From NCBI GenBank assembly GCA_947494705.1, contig CANLVN010000001.1, forward strand, positions 620,001 through 684,000: a stretch of DNA of 64,000 bases, read 5' to 3'. The DNA comes from an uncultured Erythrobacter sp. (GTDB taxonomy: Bacteria > Pseudomonadota > Alphaproteobacteria > Sphingomonadales > Sphingomonadaceae). The notes below the pieces were generated by a model that was given only the letters and a program-made list of their open reading frames with translations, ran no database searches and was not told where the DNA came from. The position numbers and the translations under genes are program-made. Position 1 is the first letter of the stretch. Each line of letters begins with the position of its first letter. This document shows positions 1 to 8,671 of this stretch, in pieces.

Positions 1-1
1 T

Positions 2-172
2 TTCACCAATATCGGCATCAAGATCGAGCCCAAGCCGGGCGTGCTGTTGATCTGGAACAACGCTCTGCCCGACGGCACCCCCAATGAGGACACGATCCAC
101 GCCGGGACGCCCGTGCTGAAGGGTGCGAAGTACATCATCACCAAATGGTATCGCACCCGCAAGTGGAAGTAG
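2..172 (+). CDS. C-terminal end of a prolyl 4-hydroxylase-like 2OG-Fe(II) oxygenase (partial)
   Basis: The last 56 codons of a gene that begins before the window, ending in TAG at 170. The visible part contains an iron-binding-type histidine followed by a G-PV--G-K pattern (HAGTPVLKGAKYIITKWYR), as in the distal His and the 2-oxoglutarate-binding Lys of prolyl 4-hydroxylase-type dioxygenases. These enzymes hydroxylate a substrate using Fe(II), O2 and 2-oxoglutarate. The substrate cannot be judged from this fragment. Another 2OG-Fe(II) oxygenase subfamily is possible. Confidence 0.7.
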   Translation, partial: FTNIGIKIEPKPGVLLIWNNALPDGTPNEDTIHAGTPVLKGAKYIITKWYRTRKWK

Positions 173-181
173 GAAAGCGGT

Positions 182-1792
182 TTAAGCCCTCGCCAGTGCC
201 TCCGCGATCAGCTTGCGCGTAGGTTCGATCCCGTACAGCGCGATGAAGCTGCCCATACGCGGGCCCTGCTCGCTTCCCAGCAGCGTTTCGTAAAGCGCGC
301 GGAACCAGTCGCGCAAGGATTCGAAACCGAACTCCTCACGCTTGCCGATCTCGTAGACCATTGTCTGCAGCGCCTCTGCATCCGCATCCTCTGGCGCGGC
401 GGCGAGCTGCGCGTCGAGCTCGGTCAGCGCCAGCACCTCGCCATCTTCGGGCGCACGCTTGGACAGGGTGGGCGCCACGAAGTCCCGATTGTAGTTCACC
501 GCCGCCTCGATCAGACGCGTCAGCGCGGGGTCGGTCACCGTTTGCCCCGTATAGCTTGCGACATACTCGGCGAGGTTCTCGGGCGTCGCTTCCAGCCCCA
601 GCACACTGACAAGGTTCAAGAGCAGGCTGTAAGGCACCGAAAGCGAGTCGCCCGCCCCGGGCGCTTCGGGCCCGTCCAGGCTCTCATTCGCGCGTGCCAG
701 ATGCCACACCGGATTACCCAGTTGCTTGTCGAGAGGCTGTTCGGCGAGCCGTTCGCGGAACTGCCAGTAATCGTCGATCGCCTTGGGGATGACCCCGGCG
801 TGAAGCTGCTTGGCGCTCTTGGGATTGGCGAAGATGTAGAAGCCGAGGCTCTCTTCACTGCCATATTGCAGCCATTCCTCGATCGAGAGGCCGTTGCCCT
901 TCGACTTGCTGATCTTTTCGCCCTTGGCATCGAGGAACAGCTCGTAGATCAGCCCTTCCGGCTTGTTGCCGCCCAGCACGCGGGCGATCTTGCCCGATTG
1001 CACGCCGCTGTCGGTCAGGTCCTTGCCGTACATCTCGTAGTCGACGCCCAGCGCGACCCAGCGCATCGCCCAGTCGACCTTCCACTGGCACTTGGCCATG
1101 CCGGCCAGCGCCGATTGCTCAACGGTGTTGCCGTCTTCGTCGGTGAAGCGGATCGTCCCGGCCTCGGCATCAACGACCTCGACCGGCACCTGCAGCACGA
1201 CACCGGTGGTCGGAGAGACCGGCATGATCGGCGAGTAAGTCTTGCGCCGTTCCTCGCGCAGCGTCGGCAGCATGATGTCCATGATCGCGTCGAAGTTGCG
1301 CAACACCCCGCGCAGAGCGTCGTCGAACGCGCCAGAGTTGTAACGGTCGGACGAGCTTACGAACTCGTAGTCGAAGCCGAACTGGTCGAGGAACTCACGC
1401 AATTGCGCGTTGTTGTGCGCGGCGAAGCTCTCGTGCTCGTTCGAGAACGGGCTTGGAATGCGCGACAGGGGCTTGCCCAGATGCGACGCAAGCATCTCCT
1501 TGTTCGGCACGTTGTCGGGCACCTTGCGCAGGCCGTCCATGTCGTCGCTGAAGGCCACCAGCCGCGTTTTCTCGCCGGTCAGCGCTTCGTAGGCGCGGCG
1601 CACAAGCGTGGTGCGCAGCACTTCCTGGAACGTGCCGATATGCGGCAGGCCCGACGGACCGTAGCCGGTCTCAAACAGCACCGGCTCGCCGCCGGGTTTC
1701 CCGTTCCGCAGCCGCTTTGCGAGGCGCTGTGCCTCCTGGAAGGGCCATGCCTTGGAATTGCGGGCGGTTTCGATGAGTTCGCTGTCGGTCAT
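182..1792 (-). CDS. lysS: Lysine--tRNA ligase, class I
   Basis: Charges tRNA-Lys with lysine in the cytoplasm. The 536-residue product has the class I nucleotide-binding signatures: HIGT at residues 51-54 (a HIGH variant, in GPSGLPHIGTF) and KISKS at 293-297. This marks it as the class I lysyl-tRNA synthetase found in archaea and many alphaproteobacteria rather than the class II enzyme of E. coli. Length is normal for the family. The start is an ATG at 1792, facing a 315-base non-coding stretch. The gene is alone on its strand here, so it is probably monocistronic. A long open frame on the opposite strand is a composition artefact. Confidence 0.96.
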   Translation of the reverse strand: MTDSELIETARNSKAWPFQEAQRLAKRLRNGKPGGEPVLFETGYGPSGLPHIGTFQEVLRTTLVRRAYEALTGEKTRLVAFSDDMDGLRKVPDNVPNKEMLASHLGKPLSRIPSPFSNEHESFAAHNNAQLREFLDQFGFDYEFVSSSDRYNSGAFDDALRGVLRNFDAIMDIMLPTLREERRKTYSPIMPVSPTTGVVLQVPVEVVDAEAGTIRFTDEDGNTVEQSALAGMAKCQWKVDWAMRWVALGVDYEMYGKDLTDSGVQSGKIARVLGGNKPEGLIYELFLDAKGEKISKSKGNGLSIEEWLQYGSEESLGFYIFANPKSAKQLHAGVIPKAIDDYWQFRERLAEQPLDKQLGNPVWHLARANESLDGPEAPGAGDSLSVPYSLLLNLVSVLGLEATPENLAEYVASYTGQTVTDPALTRLIEAAVNYNRDFVAPTLSKRAPEDGEVLALTELDAQLAAAPEDADAEALQTMVYEIGKREEFGFESLRDWFRALYETLLGSEQGPRMGSFIALYGIEPTRKLIAEALARA

Positions 1793-2107
1793 AGGCTAGC
1801 GGCCTTTGCGCAAGCTCCGCGATGTTGCAAGCGCGAAAGCGATAGGCACCGCGCGGCGAGAGAGCGGAAATGGAACGCGCAAGGGGCACCTTTGAAAATG
1901 GTCAGAGGCCCCATAAATGGCTGTTTTGCCGCGCATATTGCGGGAAAGACACCTATATTTGTGTGACTTTCCGCAAAGAGGGGTTTCGGGAGCGAGATCG
2001 GGAGCATGGCGACAAAAAGATAGCTTGCGCCAGGCCTGTAGGACAGCGACGGCCTTGCATGGAAAATGGCCACCTCTATGAGACGGCCAGATTACAGACC
2101 ACTCACC
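1793..2107. other. Intergenic region between lysS and the small His/Cys-rich gene, with an imperfect inverted repeat
   Basis: About 315 bases without a convincing gene. Short open frames on both strands lack recognisable products. The one structured element is an imperfect inverted repeat at 1938-1976: TTGCGGGAAAG and CTTTCCGCAA arms, with inner ACAC/GTGT pairs around an AT-rich centre (CTATATTT). It could be an operator, a hairpin, or part of a promoter for either flanking gene. No clear -35/-10 pair could be fixed. Confidence 0.4.
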
Positions 2108-2500
2108 ATGCCGCATCCGACCCGCCCGCTTCTCCATTTCTTCCTGCTGCTCGCTATCGGCGTGCGCGTCATCGTTGGCGCGCCGTGTTGCCTGCCGCCG
2201 GCCGAAGCAGCGCAAATGGATCATGGAGCACAAGCGCACCATGACATGCACGATGACATGGCGGTCGACGAGGGCGAGCGACTTGTCGGCAACGATGCTG
2301 GCCACGGTGATGGGCACGGCGATGACCCCAGCGCCAATCCGTGCTGCTCCGCCTGCGGGCCAACCCTTCCGAGCGAACCAGTTCTCTTCGCCAGCCGCGC
2401 CATCATGCGCGAGGTGCCTGCAGCCACTGCGATCCGCGTATTAGCGACGCGGCCACCCTTTCCCGCCTATGAAGCGAGGGGTCCGCCCCTGTTGGTCTGA
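2108..2500 (+). CDS. Small exported His/Cys-rich protein, DUF2946-like
   Basis: About 130 residues. It starts at the ATG that opens the hydrophobic signal-like segment MPHPTRPLLHFFLLLAIGV; an ATG at 2066 is a less likely start. After the signal come a His/Met/Asp-rich stretch (MDHGAQAHHDMHDDM), a CCSACGP cluster and a proline-rich C-terminus, a layout seen in short DUF2946-type proteins associated with metal, often copper, loci. It lies 35 bases upstream of an outer-membrane protein gene on the same strand, so the two probably form an operon. A metal-binding role is inferred from composition and neighbourhood; no function is proven. Confidence 0.6.
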   Translation: MPHPTRPLLHFFLLLAIGVRVIVGAPCCLPPAEAAQMDHGAQAHHDMHDDMAVDEGERLVGNDAGHGDGHGDDPSANPCCSACGPTLPSEPVLFASRAIMREVPAATAIRVLATRPPFPAYEARGPPLLV

Positions 2501-2535
2501 CTTATCAAACAATCAGATCAACAGGAGTTATCTCA

Positions 2536-3606
2536 ATGAATTCGTTTATCAAAGCGGGGGCTTCCCTCGCTGCCATCGGCTGCGCGCTCGCGGCCTCCCC
2601 TGCTCTCGCCGATGAGGGCCACATCAACGCGCTCGACCACGCACCTATCGGAGTGATGGGTGACCACCGCCACGGCGAGGGAGAATGGATGGTCAGCTAT
2701 CGCCTCATGCATATGGACATGGGCGGCGTTCAGATCGGCACCGACAGTGTCTCCCCCGACACAGTGGTCACGACCGTGCCCAACCGCTTCTTCGGCAATC
2801 CGGGACAGCCGTCCACCCTGCGGATCGTGCCGACCGATATGCGCATGGACATGCATATGGCCGGGCTGATGTACGGTCTTTCCGATCAGGTCACTTTGAT
2901 GGTCATGGCCAATTACTGGTCGAAGGAAATGGACCACATCACCTATCAGGGCGGAATGGGCACGACGCAGCTCGGCACCTTCCGCACCAGCCCGGCGGGC
3001 TTTGGCGATACAAAGGTCTCCGCTCTGATCGGCCTGACCGATACGGTCCATCTCAATGCGGGTGTCTCCATCCCGACGGGATCGACGGAGAAGACCGACG
3101 ATATCCTTACCCCGATGGGCGGCAATCCGACCGTGCGACTGCCCTATCCCATGCAGCTCGGATCGGGAACGTTCGATCTTGAGCCGGGTATCACGTGGCG
3201 CGACCAGAACGACTTGTTCGGATGGGGTGCCCAGGTGAAGGGCACGATCAGGCTGGGCGATAACGACAATGGCTACTCCCAAGGCGACCGGGCGATGGCA
3301 ACCGCGTGGCTTGCCGCATCTGTAGCACCGGCGGTCGCCCTTTCAGCGCGTGTTCAGGCGGAGACGGTAGGGCGCGTCGACGGCATCGATCCCGCGATCA
3401 TGGGGCCGGTCCAGACAGCCAATCCCGATTTCCAGGGCGGCGAAAGCGTGACCGGACTGGTCGGCGTGAACTTCGCGGCTACTGGCGGGGCACTCGAAGG
3501 CTGGCGGCTCGGGATCGAAGCAGGTTTGCCGATAGTCCAAGATCTGAACGGCCCGCAGATGCCGACGGATTACACGCTCACTGTCGGCGTGCAGAAAAGC
3601 TTCTGA
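2536..3606 (+). CDS. Met/His-rich outer-membrane transporter-like protein (Phenol_MetA_deg-type beta-barrel)
   Basis: 356 residues with a clear signal peptide (cleavage near ASPALA-DEG, about residue 25), an AGGAG ribosome site just before the ATG, and a C-terminal aromatic ending (VQKSF) typical of outer-membrane barrels. The alternating strand pattern and overall length fit the transporter / MetA-pathway family of outer-membrane proteins. The early mature region is unusually rich in Met and His (YRLMHMDMGG, MRMDMHMAGLM), consistent with metal contact. It follows the small His/Cys-rich gene and is probably cotranscribed with it. The transported substrate is unknown; copper is a guess from composition. 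Confidence 0.7.
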   Translation: MNSFIKAGASLAAIGCALAASPALADEGHINALDHAPIGVMGDHRHGEGEWMVSYRLMHMDMGGVQIGTDSVSPDTVVTTVPNRFFGNPGQPSTLRIVPTDMRMDMHMAGLMYGLSDQVTLMVMANYWSKEMDHITYQGGMGTTQLGTFRTSPAGFGDTKVSALIGLTDTVHLNAGVSIPTGSTEKTDDILTPMGGNPTVRLPYPMQLGSGTFDLEPGITWRDQNDLFGWGAQVKGTIRLGDNDNGYSQGDRAMATAWLAASVAPAVALSARVQAETVGRVDGIDPAIMGPVQTANPDFQGGESVTGLVGVNFAATGGALEGWRLGIEAGLPIVQDLNGPQMPTDYTLTVGVQKSF

Positions 3607-3630
3607 AGAGGGGAAACGAGCTAGCCCGCA

Positions 3631-3652
3631 GGGCGCGCGACTTTTCGCGCCC
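3631..3652 (+). terminator. Stem-loop after the outer-membrane protein gene
   Basis: A perfect 7-bp stem GGGCGCG / CGCGCCC around an 8-base loop (CGACTTTT), 25 bases past the stop codon at 3606. There is no downstream T-run, so it is at best a weak or factor-assisted terminator. Confidence 0.35.
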
Positions 3653-3848
3653 CTGAAGGGTCGCAGGGAGGGGCGGCTCGGCCCTTGTGCCGGGTCGTCC
3701 CTCTTCTGCACTCATTCGCTCGAAACGAAAGCGTCTGGCCCATCGTCCGGCGAAAGGCGGCACGGCTCGTTTCCCAACCGTCCATAACTGCCAAAAGCAT
3801 GCCGCGCGGTCGTTTACATCGCGTCGATGGCGGCCCATTTTACCGCCT

Positions 3849-6611
3849 GTGACTGCCCCCCTTCCCCTCCCCGCGCTTCACGCCAGCCATGGCGGTAACT
3901 GGCTGCGCCCGGCGAACGGGGTGACGGGCGCTGTGTCGAAGGGCGAGGCGATCATGGCCGCCGCCGATACGCCGGTGCTGTTGCTCAATGCGCCGCTGGT
4001 GGCGAACCGGCTGGGTTATCCGGACCTTTCCGGTCTCGATCTGCTCGAATTGTTCGCCTTCATTCATCCGGCGCGGTTCTGCGTTCCGACACCGCGGGGC
4101 CTCGCCCAGGCGCTGGGGATCGACGAGCCTGCAGGCGACGAAGACGTGCCCGCATTCCTGCTCGAAGCGGCAGGCGCGATGATAGCGGCTTGCGAAGACC
4201 CGGAATGGTTCGAGCGCGCGGGCGCCTGGGCGGCACTGCATTCGCTTGAGCGATTGCGCTGGCCGTGGGCGCAGGTGCTGAAACCGCACGTGGCGCGACC
4301 CAGGGAAAACGAGAAATGGCTGTTTTCGACCCTGCCCGAATGGGAGGAAGCGGGCGACCGCGCGCCGCCCCGTCAGGTCGACATGCCCGTGGACGCGGTG
4401 CTCGAAAAGCTCGACGAACTCACCGGGGAAGGTTCGGAAAAGCGCGAGGGCCAGCGCGCCTATGCCCAGGACGCCGCGCGCATCTTCGCCCCGCGCGATA
4501 AGCGCGAAGTGCCGCATGTCGCGCTGGCGCAGGCGGGCACCGGGATCGGCAAGACACTCGGCTATCTCGCGCCTTCCAGCGTCTGGTCGCAGGCGTCGGG
4601 TGGGACGGTCTGGGTCTCGACCTTTACCAAGAACCTGCAACGCCAGCTGCGCAGCGAAAGCCGCCGCGCATGGCCGCTGAAGCGCCCCGACGGCACGCCG
4701 CCCGTGGTCGTGCGCAAGGGGCGCGAGAACTACCTGTGCCTGCTCAACCTCGAAGACGCATTGCAGGGCGGATTTGCGGGCCGCCCCGCTATCCTTGCGC
4801 AACTGGTCGCGCGCTGGGCCAGCTTCACCCGCGATGGCGACATGATCGGCGGCGATCTTCCCGGCTGGCTCGGCACGCTATTCCGCAAGCGCGGGATTGC
4901 CGCGCTCACCGACCAGCGCGGTGAGTGCGTCTATGCCGGTTGCCCGCACTACCGCAAATGCTTCATCGAACGCGCCGCGCGGGACAGCGCGCAGGCCGAT
5001 CTCGTCATCGCCAACCACGCGCTCGTCATGGTCAACGCCGCACGCGGACGCGACCACGCGCAGCGCCCCACGCGCATCGTCTTTGACGAGGGCCACCACG
5101 TTTTCGAAGCGGCGGACTCGACCTTTGCCGCGACGCTATCCGGGCAGGAAGCCATCGAGCTTCGACGCTGGATCATCGGTCCGGAGCGCAAGAACCGGGG
5201 ACGCAGGCGCGGACTTGCGGCGCGGCTGGCGGATATCGCCAGTTATGATGAAGCCGGTGGCGAGGCCATTGACGATGCACTCGAGGCGGGTAAGGCGCTT
5301 CCTTCCGAAGGCTGGTTGCAACGTCTCCACGACGGCGAACCGGCCGGCCCCATCGAAGCGCTGCTATCGGCGGTGCGCACCGTAACCTACGCACGCGACG
5401 AAAGCGGGCAGGAGGCAGGTTACGGCATCGAGACCGAAGCATCCGGCCTGCCCGGCGAAGTGATCGAGGCGGCTGGTGCGGCGGGCGAGGCTCTGGCCGC
5501 GATCCGCGTGCCGCTGATGCGGCTGGGCGGGCGGCTGGAAGCGATCGTGACCGACCCGCCCGACTGGCTCGACGGAGCAGGCCGCGCGCGGATCGAGGGG
5601 GCGCGTTTCTCGCTCACATGGCGCATCGACCTGCTCGCGGCCTGGGAGGCGCTGCTCGATCGGCTGGGCGGTCCGGCGGACGAGCAATTCGTCGACTGGC
5701 TGGCGGTCGACCGCTCGGATGCGCGCGAATTCGACGTGGCGATCCACCGCCGCTGGCTCGACCCGATGAAGCCGTTCGCGCGCACCGTGCTCGAACCCGC
5801 GCACGGCGTGATGCTGACCAGCGCGACGCTGACCGACCGGATCGGCGAGGATGCTGGCGACCCATGGGAAAGCGCCATCGCGCGTTCGGGCGCCGCGCAC
5901 GTCGAGAGCCAGCCGCTGCTCTCCAGCGCGACCAGCCCGTTCGACTATGCCAGCCGCGCCGAGGTCCTGATCGTCACCGACGTGAAAAAGGGTGACCTGC
6001 CCGGCCTCGCGGGCGCTTATTCGCGCCTGATCGAAGCGTCGGAGGGCGGCGTGCTGGGCCTGTTCACCGCGATCCGCCGGATGCGCGCAGTGCATGGCCG
6101 CATCGCCGACCGGCTCGCGCGCTCTGGCCTGCCGCTCTATGCCCAGCACGTCGACCCGATCGACACCGGCACGCTGGTCGACATCTTCCGCGACGATCCG
6201 CGCGCCAGCCTGCTGGGCACCGACGCGCTGCGCGACGGAGTGGACGTGCCGGGGCGGTCCCTGCGCTGCGTGGTGATGGAGGCGGTGCCCTGGCCCCGCC
6301 CCGATATCCTGCACAAGGCCCGCCGCGCTGCGAATGGCGGCGGTGCCCATGACGATCGCATCATCCGTGCCCGGCTGGCGCAGGCTTTCGGGAGGCTGAT
6401 CCGCGGGCGCGAGGATGCTGGCCATTTCGTGGTCCTTTCCGCCGCCTTCCCCTCGCGCCTGCTGTCCGCCTTTCCCGAAGGGACGGTGGTGCGCCGCGTG
6501 ACGCTCGACGAGGCACTGGCGCGCGTCAAAGGCGGAATGATCGGTGAGGATGCCGGCCCGCAGGCTCAACCATCCGATCTCGACGACGAAATCCCGGACA
6601 GCTTCGCATGA
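3849..6611 (+). CDS. ATP-dependent DNA helicase, DinG/Rad3 (XPD-like) superfamily 2
   Basis: A probable iron-sulfur DNA helicase of about 920 residues. The start was placed at a GTG (3849) because the family-like sequence begins at TAPLPLPALHAS; the frame is open further upstream, but that part resembles no protein. Walker A is AQAGTGIGKT at residues 227-236. Four cysteines at about 297, 360, 365 and 371 (CLLNLED and CVYAGCPHYRKC) match the XPD/DinG [4Fe-4S] domain. The Walker B box reads DEGHH (about 413) instead of DEAH. The C-terminal half has helicase motifs including QAFGRLIRG. Role: unwinding DNA in repair or replication conflicts (family knowledge). Its stop overlaps the next gene's ATG. 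Confidence 0.9.
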   Translation: MTAPLPLPALHASHGGNWLRPANGVTGAVSKGEAIMAAADTPVLLLNAPLVANRLGYPDLSGLDLLELFAFIHPARFCVPTPRGLAQALGIDEPAGDEDVPAFLLEAAGAMIAACEDPEWFERAGAWAALHSLERLRWPWAQVLKPHVARPRENEKWLFSTLPEWEEAGDRAPPRQVDMPVDAVLEKLDELTGEGSEKREGQRAYAQDAARIFAPRDKREVPHVALAQAGTGIGKTLGYLAPSSVWSQASGGTVWVSTFTKNLQRQLRSESRRAWPLKRPDGTPPVVVRKGRENYLCLLNLEDALQGGFAGRPAILAQLVARWASFTRDGDMIGGDLPGWLGTLFRKRGIAALTDQRGECVYAGCPHYRKCFIERAARDSAQADLVIANHALVMVNAARGRDHAQRPTRIVFDEGHHVFEAADSTFAATLSGQEAIELRRWIIGPERKNRGRRRGLAARLADIASYDEAGGEAIDDALEAGKALPSEGWLQRLHDGEPAGPIEALLSAVRTVTYARDESGQEAGYGIETEASGLPGEVIEAAGAAGEALAAIRVPLMRLGGRLEAIVTDPPDWLDGAGRARIEGARFSLTWRIDLLAAWEALLDRLGGPADEQFVDWLAVDRSDAREFDVAIHRRWLDPMKPFARTVLEPAHGVMLTSATLTDRIGEDAGDPWESAIARSGAAHVESQPLLSSATSPFDYASRAEVLIVTDVKKGDLPGLAGAYSRLIEASEGGVLGLFTAIRRMRAVHGRIADRLARSGLPLYAQHVDPIDTGTLVDIFRDDPRASLLGTDALRDGVDVPGRSLRCVVMEAVPWPRPDILHKARRAANGGGAHDDRIIRARLAQAFGRLIRGREDAGHFVVLSAAFPSRLLSAFPEGTVVRRVTLDEALARVKGGMIGEDAGPQAQPSDLDDEIPDSFA

Positions 6612-7642
6612 TCGAACAGCTCGACTTCTTCGTGAGGATCATAACCATCGGCGCTAGCCTGATGCTGCTGGCGCAAGTGGTCGAGGGGGAGATACGCGCC
6701 GCCCTGAAAGTGCCGCTTGTCGGACTTCTCGTCGGCGTGGTTGCCTATGCCATCAATTCCACCCCGATGCTCGAGCCGACCGGATGGGCCGACGATGTCG
6801 TGAACCTGCTGTCGATGGCGACACCGGTCTGGGCCTGGCTGTTTGCGCGCCGACTGTTCGACCGCGATCCTGCGATGAAGGCGGTGCAGGCGGCAGCGGC
6901 CGCGCTGCTTGTCGTCTGGCTTGCTGGAATAATTGTCGAAGAGCTGGGGCTGCTGACCTATTACGGCAACCGCCTGATCTCGCTGGTCCTCATCGCGGAC
7001 CTAATCCGCATCGCCTTGCGCGACCGCGCGGACGACCTGATTGAAAAGCGGCGGCTCATCCGGCTGGTTCTCCCGACATTGATAGGGTTGCAGATCGGCC
7101 TGATCCTCATCTTCGATCTCCTCCGCGGCCCGTTCCAACCGATCTCCTGGTTGCAGTTTGCCACTGCCGTTCTGATCCTTGTCATCACGCTTTTTTCGGG
7201 CCTGGCCCTGATGCGGGCCGACCGGGAATTGCTGCTGGAATCGGAACAGGACCCGGTAGATCAAGGGCCCGAAACGCCCGAGCTGTCCCCATCGGAACGT
7301 GTGCTGCACGAAAAGCTCACCGCCGCAATGGACGAAGGGGTGTACCGCACCCCCGGCCTTACCATCGCCACGCTGGCCGAACATCTCGAAACGCCCGAGC
7401 ACCGCCTGCGCGCGCTCATCAACCGGGGGCTCGGCTACCGCAATTTCTCCGCCTTCCTGAACCGCCGCCGCATTGCAGAAGCGCGCGAGAAACTGTCGAG
7501 CCGCGATGATGTCGACGTGCCGATCCTCACCATCGCCATGGATCTGGGTTACAATTCGCTGCCGACCTTCAACCGAGCGTTCAAGGCCGAGACTGGCACC
7601 ACGCCGAGCGAATATCGCCGCACGGCGGCCGATCAATACTGA
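6608..7642 (+). CDS. Membrane-anchored AraC-family transcriptional regulator
   Basis: 344 residues. The first ~210 form six or seven hydrophobic helices. The C-terminal ~100 residues are an AraC-type double helix-turn-helix, with the ending signature AMDLGYNSLPTFNRAFKAET and then TPSEYRR. Such proteins sense a signal at the membrane and bind DNA from there; the ligand here is unknown. The ATG overlaps the helicase stop (ATGA), which suggests translational coupling. The next gene, a sterol-desaturase-like enzyme on the same strand 108 bases downstream, is a possible target. Confidence 0.85.
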   Translation: MIEQLDFFVRIITIGASLMLLAQVVEGEIRAALKVPLVGLLVGVVAYAINSTPMLEPTGWADDVVNLLSMATPVWAWLFARRLFDRDPAMKAVQAAAAALLVVWLAGIIVEELGLLTYYGNRLISLVLIADLIRIALRDRADDLIEKRRLIRLVLPTLIGLQIGLILIFDLLRGPFQPISWLQFATAVLILVITLFSGLALMRADRELLLESEQDPVDQGPETPELSPSERVLHEKLTAAMDEGVYRTPGLTIATLAEHLETPEHRLRALINRGLGYRNFSAFLNRRRIAEAREKLSSRDDVDVPILTIAMDLGYNSLPTFNRAFKAETGTTPSEYRRTAADQY

Positions 7643-7750
7643 AAAATCGCGAGCGTTTTCGGAATCGACCGACATTTTGCGACAATGAGGAGCCTTGGCG
7701 CAGCGGCAGGTGCATGACATTGTGCATCAGCCATCCAGAAGGACCGCGCC

Positions 7751-8587
7751 ATGAGCCTCGCAAACGATCCCGTCACGCTCGAATACGCCATCACCCGAGT
7801 CAGCGAACACATGATGCGGGTGCTCTATTTCGATTTTTCTCGATATGTGATCGCGGCGGGCGTGCTCACGCTCATCCTGTTCGTCTTCAGCCAATGGGCC
7901 GTGGCACGGCGCATCCAGCGCACCCGCCGGGCCAAGCGCAGCGACTATGTGCGTGAAGTGCTGTCATCGATGCGAACCGTGGTGGTCTATGCCTTCGTCA
8001 CGCTCGCGATCCTCGTCGGGCGCGAAACCGGGGCTATCCTGCTCAAGATCGATGATGCCGCGCTGTGGACCATTGTCTGGCAATTTGGGCTGATGGTGGT
8101 TGCGCACGACGCCTGGTTCTACTGGATCCACCGCGCGATGCATACGAAGCGACTGTTCCGCGCGACGCACCTGCACCACCACAAGTCCCGCACACCCACC
8201 CCTTGGACCGCCTACAGCTTCACGACTGTCGAAGCGGTGCTAGAGGTTGCATTCGTGCCGGTCTTCCTGATCATCACGAGCCAGATTGGCATCGCCTATG
8301 CGGGCTTCGCGATACTGTTTTTCATCTGGCATCAGATGATCCGCAACGTGATGGCCCATGCGGGAACCGAGCTGTTTCCGGCAGGCTGGGTCGACAGCAA
8401 GTGGACCGACTGGATCGCGACCACCACGCACCACGACCTGCACCATTCCTCTGGCCACAATTTCGGTTTCTACTTCACCTTCTGGGACCGCTGGATGGGC
8501 ACCGAACATCCGCGCTACCGCGAAGAGTTCCGGAAGAATGCGAAGCCTTTCATCATGTTGCCCGGCCGCACTCCGGTCGCGCCTTAA
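7751..8587 (+). CDS. Sterol desaturase / fatty acid hydroxylase family membrane protein
   Basis: A di-iron membrane oxygenase of 278 residues. The three histidine clusters of the superfamily are present: HDAWFYWIHRAMH (119-131), THLHHH (139-144) and THHDLHHSSGHN (about 226-237). Several hydrophobic helices surround them. An AAGGA ribosome site precedes the ATG. Members hydroxylate or desaturate lipids, sterols or carotenoids. A carotenoid or lipid substrate would fit a pigmented sphingomonad, but the substrate cannot be read from sequence. The preceding AraC-type gene may regulate it. Confidence 0.85.
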   Translation: MSLANDPVTLEYAITRVSEHMMRVLYFDFSRYVIAAGVLTLILFVFSQWAVARRIQRTRRAKRSDYVREVLSSMRTVVVYAFVTLAILVGRETGAILLKIDDAALWTIVWQFGLMVVAHDAWFYWIHRAMHTKRLFRATHLHHHKSRTPTPWTAYSFTTVEAVLEVAFVPVFLIITSQIGIAYAGFAILFFIWHQMIRNVMAHAGTELFPAGWVDSKWTDWIATTTHHDLHHSSGHNFGFYFTFWDRWMGTEHPRYREEFRKNAKPFIMLPGRTPVAP

Positions 8588-8671
8588 CGGCTCGGCGCAT
8601 CTCCCCTTGCATGGCGCGCTCCATGCTCTAGCACAGCGGGGTTCCACCGCGCCGACAGGGAGATTGCGAGC

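Noticed and set aside
542..1966. A 474-codon open frame opposite lysS
   Set aside because: It lies antisense to a clearly recognisable synthetase, has Arg/His-rich composition typical of high-GC shadow frames, and resembles no protein.
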